Below, one piece after another: positions 43,946-58,900 of a stretch of DNA of 64,000 bases (its first letter is position 1; each line of letters begins with the position of its first letter). The DNA comes from Blattamonas nauphoetae (lineage: Eukaryota > Preaxostyla > Oxymonadida): positions 124,001 to 188,000 of the forward strand of contig JARBJD010000039.1 in the NCBI GenBank assembly GCA_033064195.1. Reading direction: 5' to 3'. The translations under genes and the position numbers were made by a program. The notes under the pieces were generated by a model. That model was given only the letters and a program-made list of their open reading frames with translations. It ran no database searches and was not told where the DNA came from.

Positions 43946-46900
43946 AACTAAACAGGTAGAAATCGAGTCTGCAAGGCATGAAACAAGTCTGGGTTAAAAT
44001 CTAAAAATAGATAGCAACCCTTCCTCTCCCACTCCGAGAAATCTTCATTTTCCACATTAACCTCTGCCAGAACCGATCGTTTTGCTGCCGAAGAAAAGAG
44101 ATTGACAAGATGCATCTTTCTTGCCATCTTATCTTGCCCTGGTGTTGGATGAGGAGACGGTGTTTGTCCGACAGATTGGACTGAAGCAGCGGGGGCACTT
44201 GAATGTGTTGCTGAGGAAGATGGATTGTCTCTGTGAATGGAGTGTTTGTGTGCTGTGCGTGCTCCGACCGAGAGAAGTCTGAAAAGCTGTGTGGAAATGA
44301 GATTAGTGGGAGGTGTAAAGGGTGAAATCCCACTGAGATCAATGTACCGCTCAATCTGCGACATAACCCATCTGTTCTGGTGCCTGGCTGACTTGAGCAT
44401 GTTTGTGGAAATGTCGTTTTCCAGGCGATGACGCGTAATCCGGACGACTGGATATTGTGTGACAGTTGGTGGTGGAATGCTGCCTGGTCGAGTTTCGACA
44501 AAAACTCCATTTTCAAAGTCCCACGCAAATCCGTTCATGGCGATTCCAATCACATAGCTACCAATCTCTCCGTCTTCGATTGTTTGGAAGCTCTCGCCTG
44601 GTGTGAACGAAAACGGGTCTCGGCATACGAACGAAATCGACAATCGTTGAGAGTGTTCGAACGGGGTAATAAGAGATGGGTTGTGAGTTGCAGTTTCGTT
44701 GAGATTGAGCTCAATGAGTTGAGAAATAAAGAAAGCTGACGGAGAGACGAGTAAAGAGAGAGGGAAAAGTGACGGGGGGCTCGGAGTCTCTGTGGTGTAG
44801 CTGGATAGAAACTTGTGTGAAAGCCGCAACCAAAGAATCACATCCCGAAAACGGTGCGACACATGATACGGGATGGGAGTCATTGCCAAGAAGAAAGAAG
44901 GAAGATCTGTCCGCGGACGAGTCGTGAAAGGAGAGACGACCGAACTCGCTGATGATAAAGATGAGGCAAGGAGAGGGTTCGTCGAGGTGTAAGAGCGAGA
45001 GAAACAAGCTAACGAAGAGACCAAGGTCTGGATGGTCTGATTGAACGTAAACATCTCATCGCTAATCATCTCGGCTAAGATGCGAGACCGCTGTCCGATA
45101 AGATCAAATTTCGATTTCCACAGAACATCCAATGGGATCTGCGGAGGAAGCAGAGAAATGAACTTGATCAACGACCCATGAAACGTCTCACGATGGAGTG
45201 TCTCCACATCCCGCCTGTTCTCAAGCTTCTCCGACTTGAGTGGGACGAGTATCTCGACGTTTCTGAAGATAATGTGAGAAAGGTTGTGCTGAGCCACTTG
45301 GACCGATCCAGCTGTTGACTGAAACATGGCTGGAGGAGGAGCAATGCGAAGTGTCGAGAGGTACGCGATGGCTTTTCGTCGGGAGAAGCTCCGACGGAGA
45401 GGAAGTGGGAAGGTGAGAGGGACTATTTGGTCGACAGAGGTATGCAACAATGAAAAGAAATTATGACTCGGAAGGAGCATGTCCGGAACGTTCATCCGCT
45501 CCACAAGAAATTGAACTGAGAATGCTTCCTGTGAAGGGAGGTCCGATTGGGTCCAGAAGAATCGAACAAGCGTCCGACTTCCTTCTGTGAAGAAAGAACT
45601 AATCTGTTGTTTGGTGGGAGATGTGGAAATCAACTTGTACATCTCACTTTGCGACGAATAGACTCGGTTGATCTTCTCCTGAAGATCCGGGACCTTGTTT
45701 CTATACGAGGCCACATAAACCAAGATCCATTCGACGATTCGAAGGAAGAAGGGTTGTGAGAATAAGGTGTGTGGTTGTGCTAGAGCGTGGTTGGGTTCGA
45801 GATCGGGATAGGTGACGTCCGACGACTGAGTCAATGCGATCTGCATGTACCAAGCAATCTTCAGTCGGTTGATCAGCAAGGCCCAAATGAGGCTGATTCC
45901 AATGAGGAGGACAGATGACAACGTGTCGTTTTCAGCCTGTCGCTCCATCTCAGGCGAGATCCATGAAAGGACAGTTTGGAAGGATGAAACGAGGGAGCTG
46001 TCGAACTCCGTCTTGATAAGCGTGACAGACGATCCGATCGAGGTTGTCAGCATCAGTGAATTGGTAGACTGTTCGACACCCGAGATGACAATTGACGATG
46101 TGGGAACTGGTCGTGTGGGGAGAACTATTTTTGGTTCATTTGTTCTGAGGATCACCGAGTGATGTTCTGAGAATCCAGCGTTCAAGAGAGCGAGTCCTTC
46201 AGATTCTCGATTTGAGCGAGCTGAATGCTGAATGATGGACGATTTGTCAGTCGGATCACATCGGATGAGAAGAGGAACCGTTGAAACCCGTTCAGGAATC
46301 ATGTATTGTCTCCAACGATCAACAACAGCTCGAGAGATAGTCACCTTTCTTTGGTGATCATCGTTTGTCGTTGGTGCGAGATTCAGACCATGCTCGAGTT
46401 GGAGTTTTGCATAGCGCTTCGGACTATCCTGCATGAAGGAACTTGTTCTGACTGTCTGTGATGTCGATTGCTCAACCAAAGAACGCTGAACGAGTTGTGA
46501 ATCAGCGAGTTGCTTCGGGGTTAGAACTTGCGGAGTCTCGAAGAACTTTTGAGGGAGCGACAAGAATTCTTGAACATACGTTGAATCGAGGACTGCCCAC
46601 ACAAACCGCTCCAGATGCCGAAATTGATGTAGTTTCTGCCACGGCTCGAAGATAGTTGGTGACGGCTGCCTCAAATGCCCGCCAAAGAGGAGAAAGAGTT
46701 CTTTGATCGTGCTGGTGGAAACGAATTGGATGGAGTTTGGTGTAATATTCTCGGCAATTTCGTGGTTTCCGATTGTGGGGAGAGCAAGATGAGATCTGAT
46801 GATTTCTCGCGACAGAACATCGCGCTGATACGGTCCCCAATGCACCAACATTCTCATCCGGAGTGGAGCGATCAGTTGGGGAGCCTTAATCTTCACCTTT

Positions 46901-49900
46901 CGAGAGTCCTTCGGAAGAGACACTGTCAACACACGACTGAGCTGGCGACCGACCTTCTGCCGTTCTTCTTTCGATGCCAGAATGGAGTAATCCTTCCGAA
47001 TCCCATCCACATAATACGAAGGGTCGAACTGTCCATCCTGACTTGTGACAAGAAGCGGGAAGTTTGCATTGCTCAAGTCAGACGACAAACTGATGATGTC
47101 CTCAATCGGGTTGACTGTTGGAAGCGCAATTCCGACGATCCTCGACACAAACTCTATCATGATCATGATTGATCTGTACGGGAAAATGCGCACGAGGATG
47201 AGAGTCCGTCGGGTGTCTGTGTAATTATCGCACAGCTGCGGTGGATATGGACCCTTCTCTGGTGCCGGTGAGACTGTCCAGGCGATCCATTCAGCGCGGT
47301 AGAGTTTGAAATGCTCTTGTAAGGTCTGTGTATGTTGTTTGAGGCTGAGAGTGACGTCCCATTTGTGAAACACAGCGTCGATGCTTGCGAGTTCCGCGAG
47401 AAATCTCTCTTCGTTTTCGGGATGGTTCTCGAGAGGGAGAAGACCTTTCGCTTCTTCTCGATAGAGAAGATCCATAAACTCTCTTGAGATGTCCATGGCA
47501 ATCCTTTGCTCGTCAGAGAGTGGTTTCTGCATCAAGTACGGACTTCCTGACGCAAACTGTGTAAAATGAGTGCTGATCGAAGAGATTTTGTGAGTGAAAT
47601 CATAAATGTAATCAAGAGATGGACTCGATGCCCTGGAATGGGACTCTTTTGCCTGATTTGCGGGATCTTCGTGTTGGGGATCGTCTCGGAATTCTGGATG
47701 ATCGTCGATGATTTGATTCTGAAGGGTTAAAATCATCAAAAATGGGAAAGTGATGTTCTGTGAGCGAATGCTTCCTGGCTGCTGGGGGATACTGGACCTC
47801 ATCTGAGTGATGATACGGAAGAGAACGCCTCGGTGGATCGATTCACAGATTTCACTCATTTCTCTTTCATCATCTGTGAGATTTTTCTGAGCAGACTTGA
47901 CAAGAGGGCGAAGTGTCCTTAATCTGATGAGACCAGTCACATCATCGACCTCTCGATCCTCATGTTCCGTTGAATGATGGTTGGATCCAAGATGAGCATC
48001 GACAGAGCTCGAGAGGTGCGATCTCGCAAGTTTTGAGTGTTGGGTGATCTCAAAAATTGAGACTGCGCGTCTGATTGATTCTTGGAGGAAGTTCTCGACT
48101 TGTTGAACAGTTGGGACTCCATATTGACTGTACGGTTCTCGAATCAACGATCCGACGTCGTTGTTTTCGATTTGTGTCATCACAGCGACGTTGGCAACAC
48201 AGTGGAGGGCAATGACAATTGTATAAATTTTGGATACGAGTGTGTCGACGATTGAGACGCCCCGCTTTCGAAAATGAATGTCCTGAATTTCTTTTCTGAT
48301 ATCTATCCTACATTTCTCACATGTTGTTTTGAGTCGAGAGATGTTGAAGAAGAATCTGTCGATATACTTCCGTGAAGAAACATCATGAGAGCCTGTGATC
48401 TCAGCATCAGCACGGATGAGTGTGCGATTGAGGATGGCGATCCGTCCGTATGATGCTTTGTGGCGAGTGATCATGTCCGAGAACAAGGCAGGTCGGATGA
48501 TAACATTTGCGACAAAAGACTTGAAAGCCGACTCCATCGAGATCGCTGCCATGTTGATCATTCGACACTGGCTGGGGATTATTGTGTTGTACAGACACGG
48601 TTCTTGCGATGGGAGGATGGCGGTTTCGTTTTTGTTGATGATGAACAGACGGAAGCCTGGATTGACAGTAACCTCCTGCCCGAAGAGCACGACTGGACGA
48701 ACAGGGGCGGTCTGCGAACACAAACAGAGTGTGTTCAAACAATCGATGAGATTTTGAAGGCGTGGGTTGCTCAGACACTGGCTGATGTTGAAATAATTCA
48801 CGATCAGGGGAAGTCCATTGACAAGAGCGTCGATGGCATGAGAGAAGAATTCTGTGTCCAGGATGTTGACATGAATGACATTTGTCCGCGTTCGGAAGTA
48901 AGCCAAGAGAGCTTGTTCCCCAAATCCGAAATGATCGAAGATCATTATGGGCTGGCCATTCGTGGCAGACTCCAGGAGAGGGATGAAGAAGAGACTGGGC
49001 ATGTTCACGCACAATCCATTTGCTTGTCCGTCGAAGAATGATGCTGGGCCATGGAGTACATTCCATGTTGGAATGAGGTTGTGGGGGAGAGCAGACTTCG
49101 CCACAATTGACGTGCAATCATCGACCTCGACAACTCCTGAAGTGTTGACAGAGAGGCATCTGTAGTTGGGAGGAGGAGTGGTGCGGAGAATGGAGGAACC
49201 ATCCCTGGAATTGAAGATACGGGAGAGATACTGCTTTTTGCTGTCTTGATTGTCATCCAACTCCTGTTTCATTTTATGCCAGAGTTCTTGCGCACCAGAA
49301 AATGGAATATCGCAGAGAACCAAATATCGTTGCCATTTTTCCATCATCATCTCCCATTCGCTAATCGGGATGCATCCGTTGAATGTAATGAAAGCCCCAG
49401 CAAGTGTGGAATCACCTCTGCAATTCACGATGTTCTGTTCAACAATCTCCAGTTCGTTGATGATATCTGACATCATCGACTCAATCAACTTTACCTGTTC
49501 CTGAGTGAGTTTCGACTTTTTGATCGTGGGATCAATGCGCTGCAACGGGAACATGCTTTGAATCTGGTGCAGGACAGTAATCAACCTAACACGCTCGTTG
49601 TCCACTTCAATAATCAGTTGATTCAACTTCGTGAGCGATTGAATTAGATCTGCCTCGATTTCCGTCTCGAGCATTGTCTTGTGGGGGATAAGAGACTTCT
49701 TGATCCGATGATGAGAGAGAACACTGCTCACAAAATCAAACAGTGGGGTCATTTTAATCACCTCTGGTTTGTCCATAGGAGCATCATCAACTCTGAGATC
49801 GAAGTATGGTTGGATGAGCTCAATCTGTTCATCTGAGATGAGATGTGGATCGAACATGACAAGTTCATCAAGAAAATGAGAGTTCAAGTAGAGCTTTTGT

Positions 49901-52900
49901 GACTGCAACATGGAACGGCGCAGAACAGGAAATCGGGAGGACCCCGTGTCCTTCGGAGGGACAGCTGTGCCTGAGAAATGCTCGCTTTTCACCGACTGAG
50001 TTGGCGATCTTGGAGTTTTGGGGACAACCGGAAGTCCTCTCACAAGTCTTTCAACTTTCTCGTCTTCCGTCAGTTGTGTGTCCATTAGATCAAGTCCTGT
50101 TTGATTCTGCATTGGAACGAGAGACTGAGTGACTGTTGAACTATTCGTCATTGCTGGTCGCGTGATGTAGGTGAGGGACGTTGGAGGAAGAGGCCGTCGT
50201 AGAATGATGAAGAGGATGTCGATGAGATAGCGGATTGAGACTGGCGGATTGACGTTTCTTTTGAGCCAAGACAAATCTCTAACTTTCAGCATCGAGAGTC
50301 GCTGCTGAGTCTCTTCGACTGTCACTGATCTGTCTCTCGTGAAAGCTGCATCCATTTTTCGATGTTGATCACGACATCTGACCGTTTTCTGATGGATTTC
50401 CTGTTTCAAAGCCCTCAGGTTGTTCTTCTTCTCGCGAAGATTGGCCATTATATGTTTGACTTGTTCCACAAGCCCGGTTATCCAATTTGGACGATACGTC
50501 GAGAAATGGAAAGACAGAACGTGCTTGAGGATGTCCTCCGGAGGGAGGGAGGCGAGGAGAATTTCAAACAGAGTGCTATGAAATGCAAGCAGCTTTCTCC
50601 TTCTCGTCTCCAATCCAATCATTCTGGACGTAGAAGTATCCACGAGGGCGTGAGACATGACATCAAGAAAAGGCGGCGAGATCACTGCCATTCTGAACGT
50701 CATCCACGAAGTGTGTGCCCCGACATGTGAAAAATATTGGTACTGGTCTCTGACGCTCTGATATATGCTCGCTATGCACGAGAGGAAGAGTGTGTCCTCG
50801 TCAACTGTTTCGTACTCCGACGAACTGACCGATGTGCGGCTGATGTATTGTCCGTAATGGATGAATGCCTTCTCAAGTGCGAAGAGTTGTGTTGTTGTGC
50901 TGACTTGAGGTGGATTGACCGAAAGAAGTGAAGTGTTCTGCTCTTTCTCGCAAGACAGGAGAGTCATCAACCCAAGCGATGAGACTTGATGGAGAAGGTG
51001 CGATTTCCTACCCCGTGTTGGAGATGAAGACAGATCACTAAACTTGGTGCGGAGTGGCCGTGGAGAAAGATGTTTGAAATGAGAGATGAGCTGAGATTCT
51101 GTCGTGAACGATTTTATGGGTTTCTTTGAGGGGCTGAGGATGCTCGACATGTCATGGACGTCTGATGAGATCCGCGGTTCATTCAGAGCAAATGGAATCA
51201 TAGTCTGTGTCTGTTCTGGTGTATTAGGGACTGACTTGTTCTTTGCTCGTTTTGAGTTAAGTTTCTGGAATGGGTTCGTGACAGTACTTGCCCTCCTCTG
51301 CGCAACGATTGATGGTCTCCTTCCTCGCTGCGGTTTTTGAGGAGGAGACGTCGACGGCAACTTTTTGAGAGGTTTACTTGAAAATTTCAAAGGGCTCTGA
51401 TGTGTTGGCTGTGGTTGGAGATCAAACGTATCAGTATCGTTGATTGGTTCCATCATGAAATCTTCAGTCAGATACGATGCTCGGTTGTGGAGTTCGAGAG
51501 CGTCTTGGTGTGAGACGGCACCAGGAATATGGCTAAATCGTCGTTTCAACTTCGGTGTATTATCCATGTTGAGCGTGCGTTGGATTTTCTTTGTTTTGAG
51601 CGGCTGAGGATAGAAGCAGAGAGCACACACCCAAGGGATTGTGTTCGGGAGAGGAGGAGGTGGGGGTGTGGGTAGAACTTCATTGTTTGCCTTGACATGT
51701 CTTTCATCTTCCATCTGACGGAGCCGTGTCTGTTTCGGGAAGACATTTTCATCGATGAGAAACTGTGAAGAGATCGATTTCTTCACTTTTGCCTTCTTCG
51801 ACTTGTTTAGCATGTCCAAAACAGATTGGACGGCAACCATGTCCAAGTAGTGATCCCGACTGTACAGAATCGACGAGTTGAGTCTCCACTGAGCAAGAGC
51901 CTCAGCCATTCGGCTTCCTCTGATCTTCCCGAGTGTCATCGTTGATTTGAGAGTGTTCTGATGTTCAAGTGACGTGTATGGTTCCAGGAGTTCGATTTGG
52001 AAGGAGGTGAGAAACCATCCAAATAATTGCAGGCCTGGGAATTGATGGAGCGAGCGTTGTGGCTTCCTTCTTTGCCATGATGTGTCAGACATGAGTACCT
52101 GATGGAAGAACATATTGCCTGTTCTCACTCTCTCCCGTTCCATTGCGAGTCTTTGTTCGTTCAGGGAGAACGATGTCGACATTCCTTGATTTGACGTGTA
52201 GTGAGTTATGAATAACAAGAATCGATGCTTCTGTCTGAATTGCTCGATCAGATAAGTCTCGTTCTGCGCTTCTTTGTTTCCTGACGACGAGACATCTGCC
52301 AGAATTTGACGCATTTGCTCGTTGGTGAAGAAATACAGAAGCGACAAGTTTGATTCAGCGAGAATGTAGAGGTGCATGCTGATGCTAAACGGAGTGAGGG
52401 CGTCGTGAGAAGTTTCTGGAGAAAGAACTGGATTGTCTGGATGAAACAGATCAGCATCGGTTTTGGCTTCCGATCCCACTCTTTGTCGAGTCGAGAAGAA
52501 AATCTTTGGCTTCCGGAACGAGGAGATATCGTCGAGGTCGTCGTTCATATCCTTCGACTGTCTTCGGAGATCGATTGGATCTAACTTTTCAGAGATTGAT
52601 ATTGCATTGTTCACTTCAAATGTGATTATAACGGGCTGAGGCGAGTTGATCACTGTGAGGATCATTTCCCTGATATTGTTCAGAAATTGGAGCTTCGTCG
52701 ACCCAAGTTGGAGGTGATAAACTGGGTAGTCTACACAATTCGAGACTTCTTCAATAAAAGCATCAGTGATCATGTGTGGATATGTCAGGACGGCCACACT
52801 CGACGTTTTAATCTTCGCAGCTGTACTTGCGGCAGTGGCTGTCACAGAATTGATGAGATTGATTGGATGAGGGTCGTTTGCCTTGCTCATGAGAATTGAA

Positions 52901-55900
52901 TGTGTGTGGAATTTGCTTGATGTGTTCTGCGAAAGTTCAGAGATAAAGCTTTTAGTCCGTGCAACGCGGATGGTCTCACAGATCATGCTTGAGTTGGGGA
53001 TGGGGAGATGATTCAGAACATCGCTGAGTTTGTCGAGACTCAAAGGCGATTGAGTGAGAAGAAGATTCCCAAGAAATGTCAGAATCAGGATGAATGAGAA
53101 CTGTTTTGTGAGTGGGATTCGGTCAATGATCGTCTCCTCCCACGTCTTCATCCATTCAACGACGAGTAGGCTTGGTGATGCCAGAATCGACCTGTCCTCA
53201 CTGACAGAGACGACGAGTCGTTGGAGCACAAACGTCGGATGAAACGATGGAAGAGGAAGCTGAATAAGTTCAGGGAACAGGCTGAACATCTGCTGCTTCA
53301 CTTGGCATACTTCCATTTCCACGTCGTCTTCCTTGTACGACAGAAGACGGAAGAGAAGGAGAGTGAAAAATGGGATTCTTGAAAGAACAGAGTCGATGAC
53401 GGCTCTTTCGTCATCGTGATCTTCCATGAACAGCAATTTGGCTTCCGATCCGATTGAATGGTTGAGACCAAGCAATGGACGGAGTGTATCCATTTCCTGA
53501 GTTGTCAAGTACGAGCTTAGTGAGCTCATGAGGTTCATGTGTGACAGCTTCCGTTGTGACGAGGGGAGAATGTTCACGGACGAGGTAGACGAAGTGTTCC
53601 TGAACCCGATTTCGCGCAGAAGAGACCGAAAATACTGGTCGAGTGAGCCCAACTCGAGAACCAGTGTCCGACCAGGGATAGTTGCCACTGATGCGACCTT
53701 GAGATACCGTGGGGGAAGCCAGAGGGCGAACGCAATCGGTGCGACGATGGAAAGATGGAGACCGCTGTTCTGACTATTTGAAACGGAGGAATGTGTTGAG
53801 ACAAGCCCATCTGACAACACCGATCGGACAAAATCGAGAGTATGGATCGAGAATGGAGGGAAGAACTGGAAAATGACAGAAGCACTTGTGAGGCGAGTGT
53901 GTGCTTGTTTCGGTCCCGTCTGTGGATTGTGAGATGGGTCCGCAGAGAACTCCGGTGGTTCATGCTCTTCCCGAGGAGACGTCTCCTCCACATCTAACGA
54001 AGCCGTTGTGGTGAGGTGGATGGCTTGATGGATGTGAGTGACGATATCAGAGAGTGTCGTTGTCTCGATGAGTGGAGAGATGGGGCAGACAAATGTCACA
54101 TCCGGCTCGTCTAAATGTGGGATGGTATGAGGAGCCTTCACTAGGCAATTAGACAGTCTTCTGATTGGTTCCATATCATCCATGCACATGATGGTGGAGT
54201 GGTTGACTTGGTTATACAGCGCGTGAGTGTGCTGGAACGTGATTTCGTTTCCGAGGGGAACTGAATCCATTGGCGGGAATTTATGTTTGTCGTTGGATCT
54301 CGCTGATAGTGGTGATGGGTGACTCAACGGAGAGTTGGCCTGACTCCAAATCTCATGATGTCTCGATACCGGCGTCATGTTTGACACTGTTATTGTGTGC
54401 GAATTTCGTGACAGTGGAGATTGGGTCGACGTGGGATAGAAATTGGTGACTTTCTCCCAAATTCCAGTTGACAGGTTGATGATGTAGTCTGCGAGTGTTT
54501 CGCAATCCGTGCCTTCGTTTTTGAGCTTTCTTCGAACCTCGTCGATGTCATTCTGGACGGCTGTGTGAGGATGTGTGCGGACCTTGTGGAGCGTCGATGG
54601 GCTCGGATTGATGTCGAAGCGATTGCAGACATACTTTGAGAAATCAAGTGTGAATTCCGGGAACATGAAAGCATGTCCTCCCACTCCCCAAAAGACGCTG
54701 TATGCGCAGATATCGAGCAACACTGTCTTTGGATCCGAAGAATCAGCGAGTGTCTTCTCTGATGTGATTCCCCATCCGTCCAGAAATCTGTTGTGTTTTT
54801 CATTGAGCTGGTTTTGATTAATGTTTTGGTCTCCTGTCGTGGGGATGATGGACTGATATTGGCGGAAGATACCCATCAGGATGACAGGGAGAAGGTACTT
54901 CATGTGTGCTTTGTAGAGAGCGAGTGTGTTTCCTAAGAATGTTGATGCCACGTTCTCAAAGAAGGCTGAACTCCGCCCAAACAGTCTGTTGAACGTCGAC
55001 GAATTAGACTTTCGCAAATTAGGATCTGTTTGGCAGGTATTGGTTGGTGACGAATCCACTTGATTGTTGAAGTATTGCCTGACAAACAAACCAGCGTCCT
55101 GCACTCTCATTGTGATGATTCCTGCCGCAAAGACGATATGTCTGTAAATGTTGGAGAGAACGGAGTCCTTCAGCCAGTTCTCCGTCACAAATGGATTGAA
55201 CATGACGTAATCTGTCACGAGTTCGGAATAGACATACTCAAACACAACGCTGGCCGATGGAGAGAAGAGGGGGACCTCCTTGATGTAAAGAGTGCGAGTG
55301 TGTTTCGAGAATAGGTTGTCAGGGATGTGCAGAATTGAGAGACCTGATGCAAAGTCAACAGGAATGTGGTCGAGGGAATCGGTTTCAAACAGAATCCGAA
55401 TGTTCGAATTGAATCTGATGAGCTGTTGATTCTGAATGCGAAGTGAGTTGGAGCGGAAGAGAGACTCTGCCAGTTCCGAAATAATCACAGAATCACTGAT
55501 TTCTGCCTCATCGTGATGATGATTTCCGCCCCGTGCGCCCAAGGTGATCTGCAGTTGGTCGACAATATTCAGTCTCTCAGCTGGGAGTTGACCCATTCTC
55601 GTCATGGTATGGTACCTCTTTCTGATCATGCCTTCAGAGTATGTGGTCTTGGCTTCATGTTCCATCCCTTTCTTCGCGTGAGCTGCGAAGAGAGCCGTTG
55701 TTCGGGACACATCTTTTATTGTCTGTTGAACTTGACGTTGCCGAAACACCGTTTTTTTCTGACTATTTCCGATTCGTCTTCTTGACGATTTGAAGAATTG
55801 GAGTGTCGGGAATAAACCAATCAGTCTTCTCCGAAACTGTTTGATCGGATTCGACATATTGTTCATTTTCTGGTGATAATCTGAGAGAAGAAGCTCAACA

Positions 55901-58900
55901 ATGTCAGTCTTCGTGGTTTGCTCTGATTCAAATGGATTATTCATAAGAACTCCTGTTTTTTCAAGATTTGTCTTTTTCGCTCTGCTCTTCTGGGCAACTC
56001 GCTTGAAATATTCGGATCTCAACTGTGTCTGGTAGCGTGTTGAGCGATTGAGAAGTGTCCCAAGCTTGTTCATCCATCCTGTCGTGAGGTCTGGTGCTTT
56101 TGCAGACATTTCAGCAATCGGAGGGCGTCCTTTGTGCCCGCGAACAGCTGATGTCGTGTCGTCACAAGTTGATGAGACTTGGTAGATGGGAGCGCTTCCA
56201 AGTTCGAAGACCAAGAAAATCTCTTCTTTTGGGACGTTACGTGAATGATCTCGGGACAAGAAATTGCCTTCTTTGGCGATGGCTGGGATGATACCGTCAA
56301 TCCACCTCTCAACCGACGAGATGGAGCTGGTGTTGGTGTTCATTTTGGGAGGGTTTGAGAGTTCAAGCTCGGTATTGCCGTCTTTGGTCACGTATTGGAG
56401 TTCATTGGTGAGGATCGATTGGATCATTTCTTCCTCCTCCGAAAATGTCTGCTCTCTTTCGAACGTTCCGATGAGCTGAGAGATCGTCCGAGCTGATGCA
56501 TTGACCCGCACAACTCGAGTGGGGATTCCAAGTTGTGTTTGAGCGACTGCGAGACTGTTGATCACTGACGACTTTCCACTTCGAGCTGGTCCAAGCAAGA
56601 CAATTGGGCTTGTCTGTCTGAAGAAGTTGTCCGTGACTGGTGCGCTCCAAATGGGATTGTGGAGCATTTTGTTCAGCTGCATGACACATGAAATCATTCC
56701 TGCGATCAGAACAGGTTTGGTGGGGAGAGGAGAGGCAAGGTTTTTGAATTCCTTCAACGGTTCCATGCGTGGATTCATTTTGAGGGTTTCGTAGAGATCA
56801 GCCGATTCGATGACGAGCATTTCATCAACGTCCATTGTTGTGGATCTGTCAGCGTCTGAGCCTCTCTGCGAGCTTGAAATTGTGACGAACTGAGGAATCC
56901 TTCCCATCATCTCCCTCTCCAGCGACGAGAGAGAGATGATTGATGTTTTCCCGAACAACCCTGACTGAGTAAGGGATGACGATGACCGTCTCATCAACTT
57001 TGAACGACTTCTGTCTTGTGTTGATTCATCATCTAGCCCGTCGCCTAAATCGTTCTTTAGTGCAGCTTTCAGTGTGACCGCAAATTTCTGATAACGAGTT
57101 GTTTTGAAAGGAAAACTGACTGAACTGGCTGTGATCAGACGTGTCATCGCATTGTCACGTCCCGAACTTCCGTCAGAGAGGAGTGCTGTGGCCAGATCTT
57201 GTGAAAAAGTGATGTCAGACGAAATCAGCTGAGTCACGACGCTAATCAGTGTCTTATTGTATTGGCTGACCTCTGGATACGGTGACTTGGTGTATTCTTG
57301 ATCGACTTCCTGAATAGTGGATGGGAGACCCGTTTGATGAAGACTGTCCGAATAGCTGAACAGTCTCTCGATCATTTGCTGAGAGAATTCTGGGAAGAGG
57401 AGACGGAAGATGGTAGTGGCGATGAGAGGATCGCCAGGGAAGAAAGAGAACCGGGCAAACTCTCCAATTGCAAGAGAGATGGACAGTGCTTCGAAGATAA
57501 ACAAGAGTTTCTCCTTCTTCACTGAATACTCCAGAAAAGGGTGATCGACTGATGGGATCATTGCCAGCAAACCGACAATCTCCGGATTGTTGCCAGTTTC
57601 TTCTCGGAGCGATTGGATGAGAGTATCGACCGTGTCATCCGAATTGAGCCATTCCAGCAATGGGTCAGTGAATTTGTCTTTATGTTTGAACGAAGTGCTC
57701 AGGATCGGGCGTATGATTTGATCCAAAGCGATGAACGAGAACGTGTGGCATTCCAAACAGACCTGTTGGATCATTCCGAGGATGTAGGCATTGCTCTGCT
57801 TTGTCGCTTGCTGATATGTTTTGAAGAAATCGATTGTTCGAGCTGCCAGCGTGGAAGCGTATTGATATCCACTCATTGCGAGATGAGTGAAAAGAACTGC
57901 TTCGTCGTCCGATCGATACAGCACGATTGGACGGAAGTTAGTCCGGATCTGTTCAGGAAGGAGTGTCGGTATTGTTGGAAGATCGACAGTTGCGAAGATG
58001 TGATGTGGATGAATAATCACGATCGAGTCCTGTGTGAGAGTGAACCTATTGAATCCATTTTTCCAGGACGAATTGATGGTTTGGACAGCATCAATCAGAG
58101 CGTTCAGAGTGAGAGTTGGAAGGACATCAATATTCTCCAGAAGGGCCCACTTTCCACCTCCAATCACTCCGTGGATGAAAGGGACGAGAGATTTTGCGAA
58201 GTTGATCGTTTCATCGAGTGAGAAAGAGAAGACTGTCCGACCGCAGATCATAGCCAACTCTTGAATTCTGTCGTTGACGGCCGAGGGAGACTGACTCTGG
58301 ATGAGAGTGAAAGCAGGTTTGTATAAATCAATTGTGGCTTGAGTGTTTTCTTCTTCTTCGACAGAAGAGAACAATCTCGAGTGGAAAGTGGGGGAGAGAC
58401 TCTGCTTCTGGACCTGAGCAATCTCCTGCCAGAACCAGACTGTTCGAACAGATCTCGGAATGTTCTCGATTGATTTGAAAGGTGTCCTCACTGGTTCAAT
58501 GATCCCCCACGAGAAGAGATGTTGTTGAACAAACGGTGTGTAATCTGAATTGTACTGAACTTGGTTTTTCCCAAACATGACAGTAACGAGCTGATCTGCG
58601 TAGAAAGATGTTGGGTCAAGTGAAAGTGATGTAACTGATGTCTCAAATGTTGGCGAGGGACGTGATCCAGGTAGTTCTGACGTCGTTCCCTGCGATGAAG
58701 CATTGGAAGACTTTGAATTATGACGTGGGACCAATCGAGACAAGTATGAATCGGCGAGGGACTTCACAGTTGGGGTGAAGTCGACTTCAATGTGGGGGAG
58801 GCTGGATATGGCGTCTACGATGCTATTGAGAAGATTGACATCACGATGACTGATGACAGAGACGAGAGTCTGGATGAACGACAGAGCTGAGAAGAGTGAG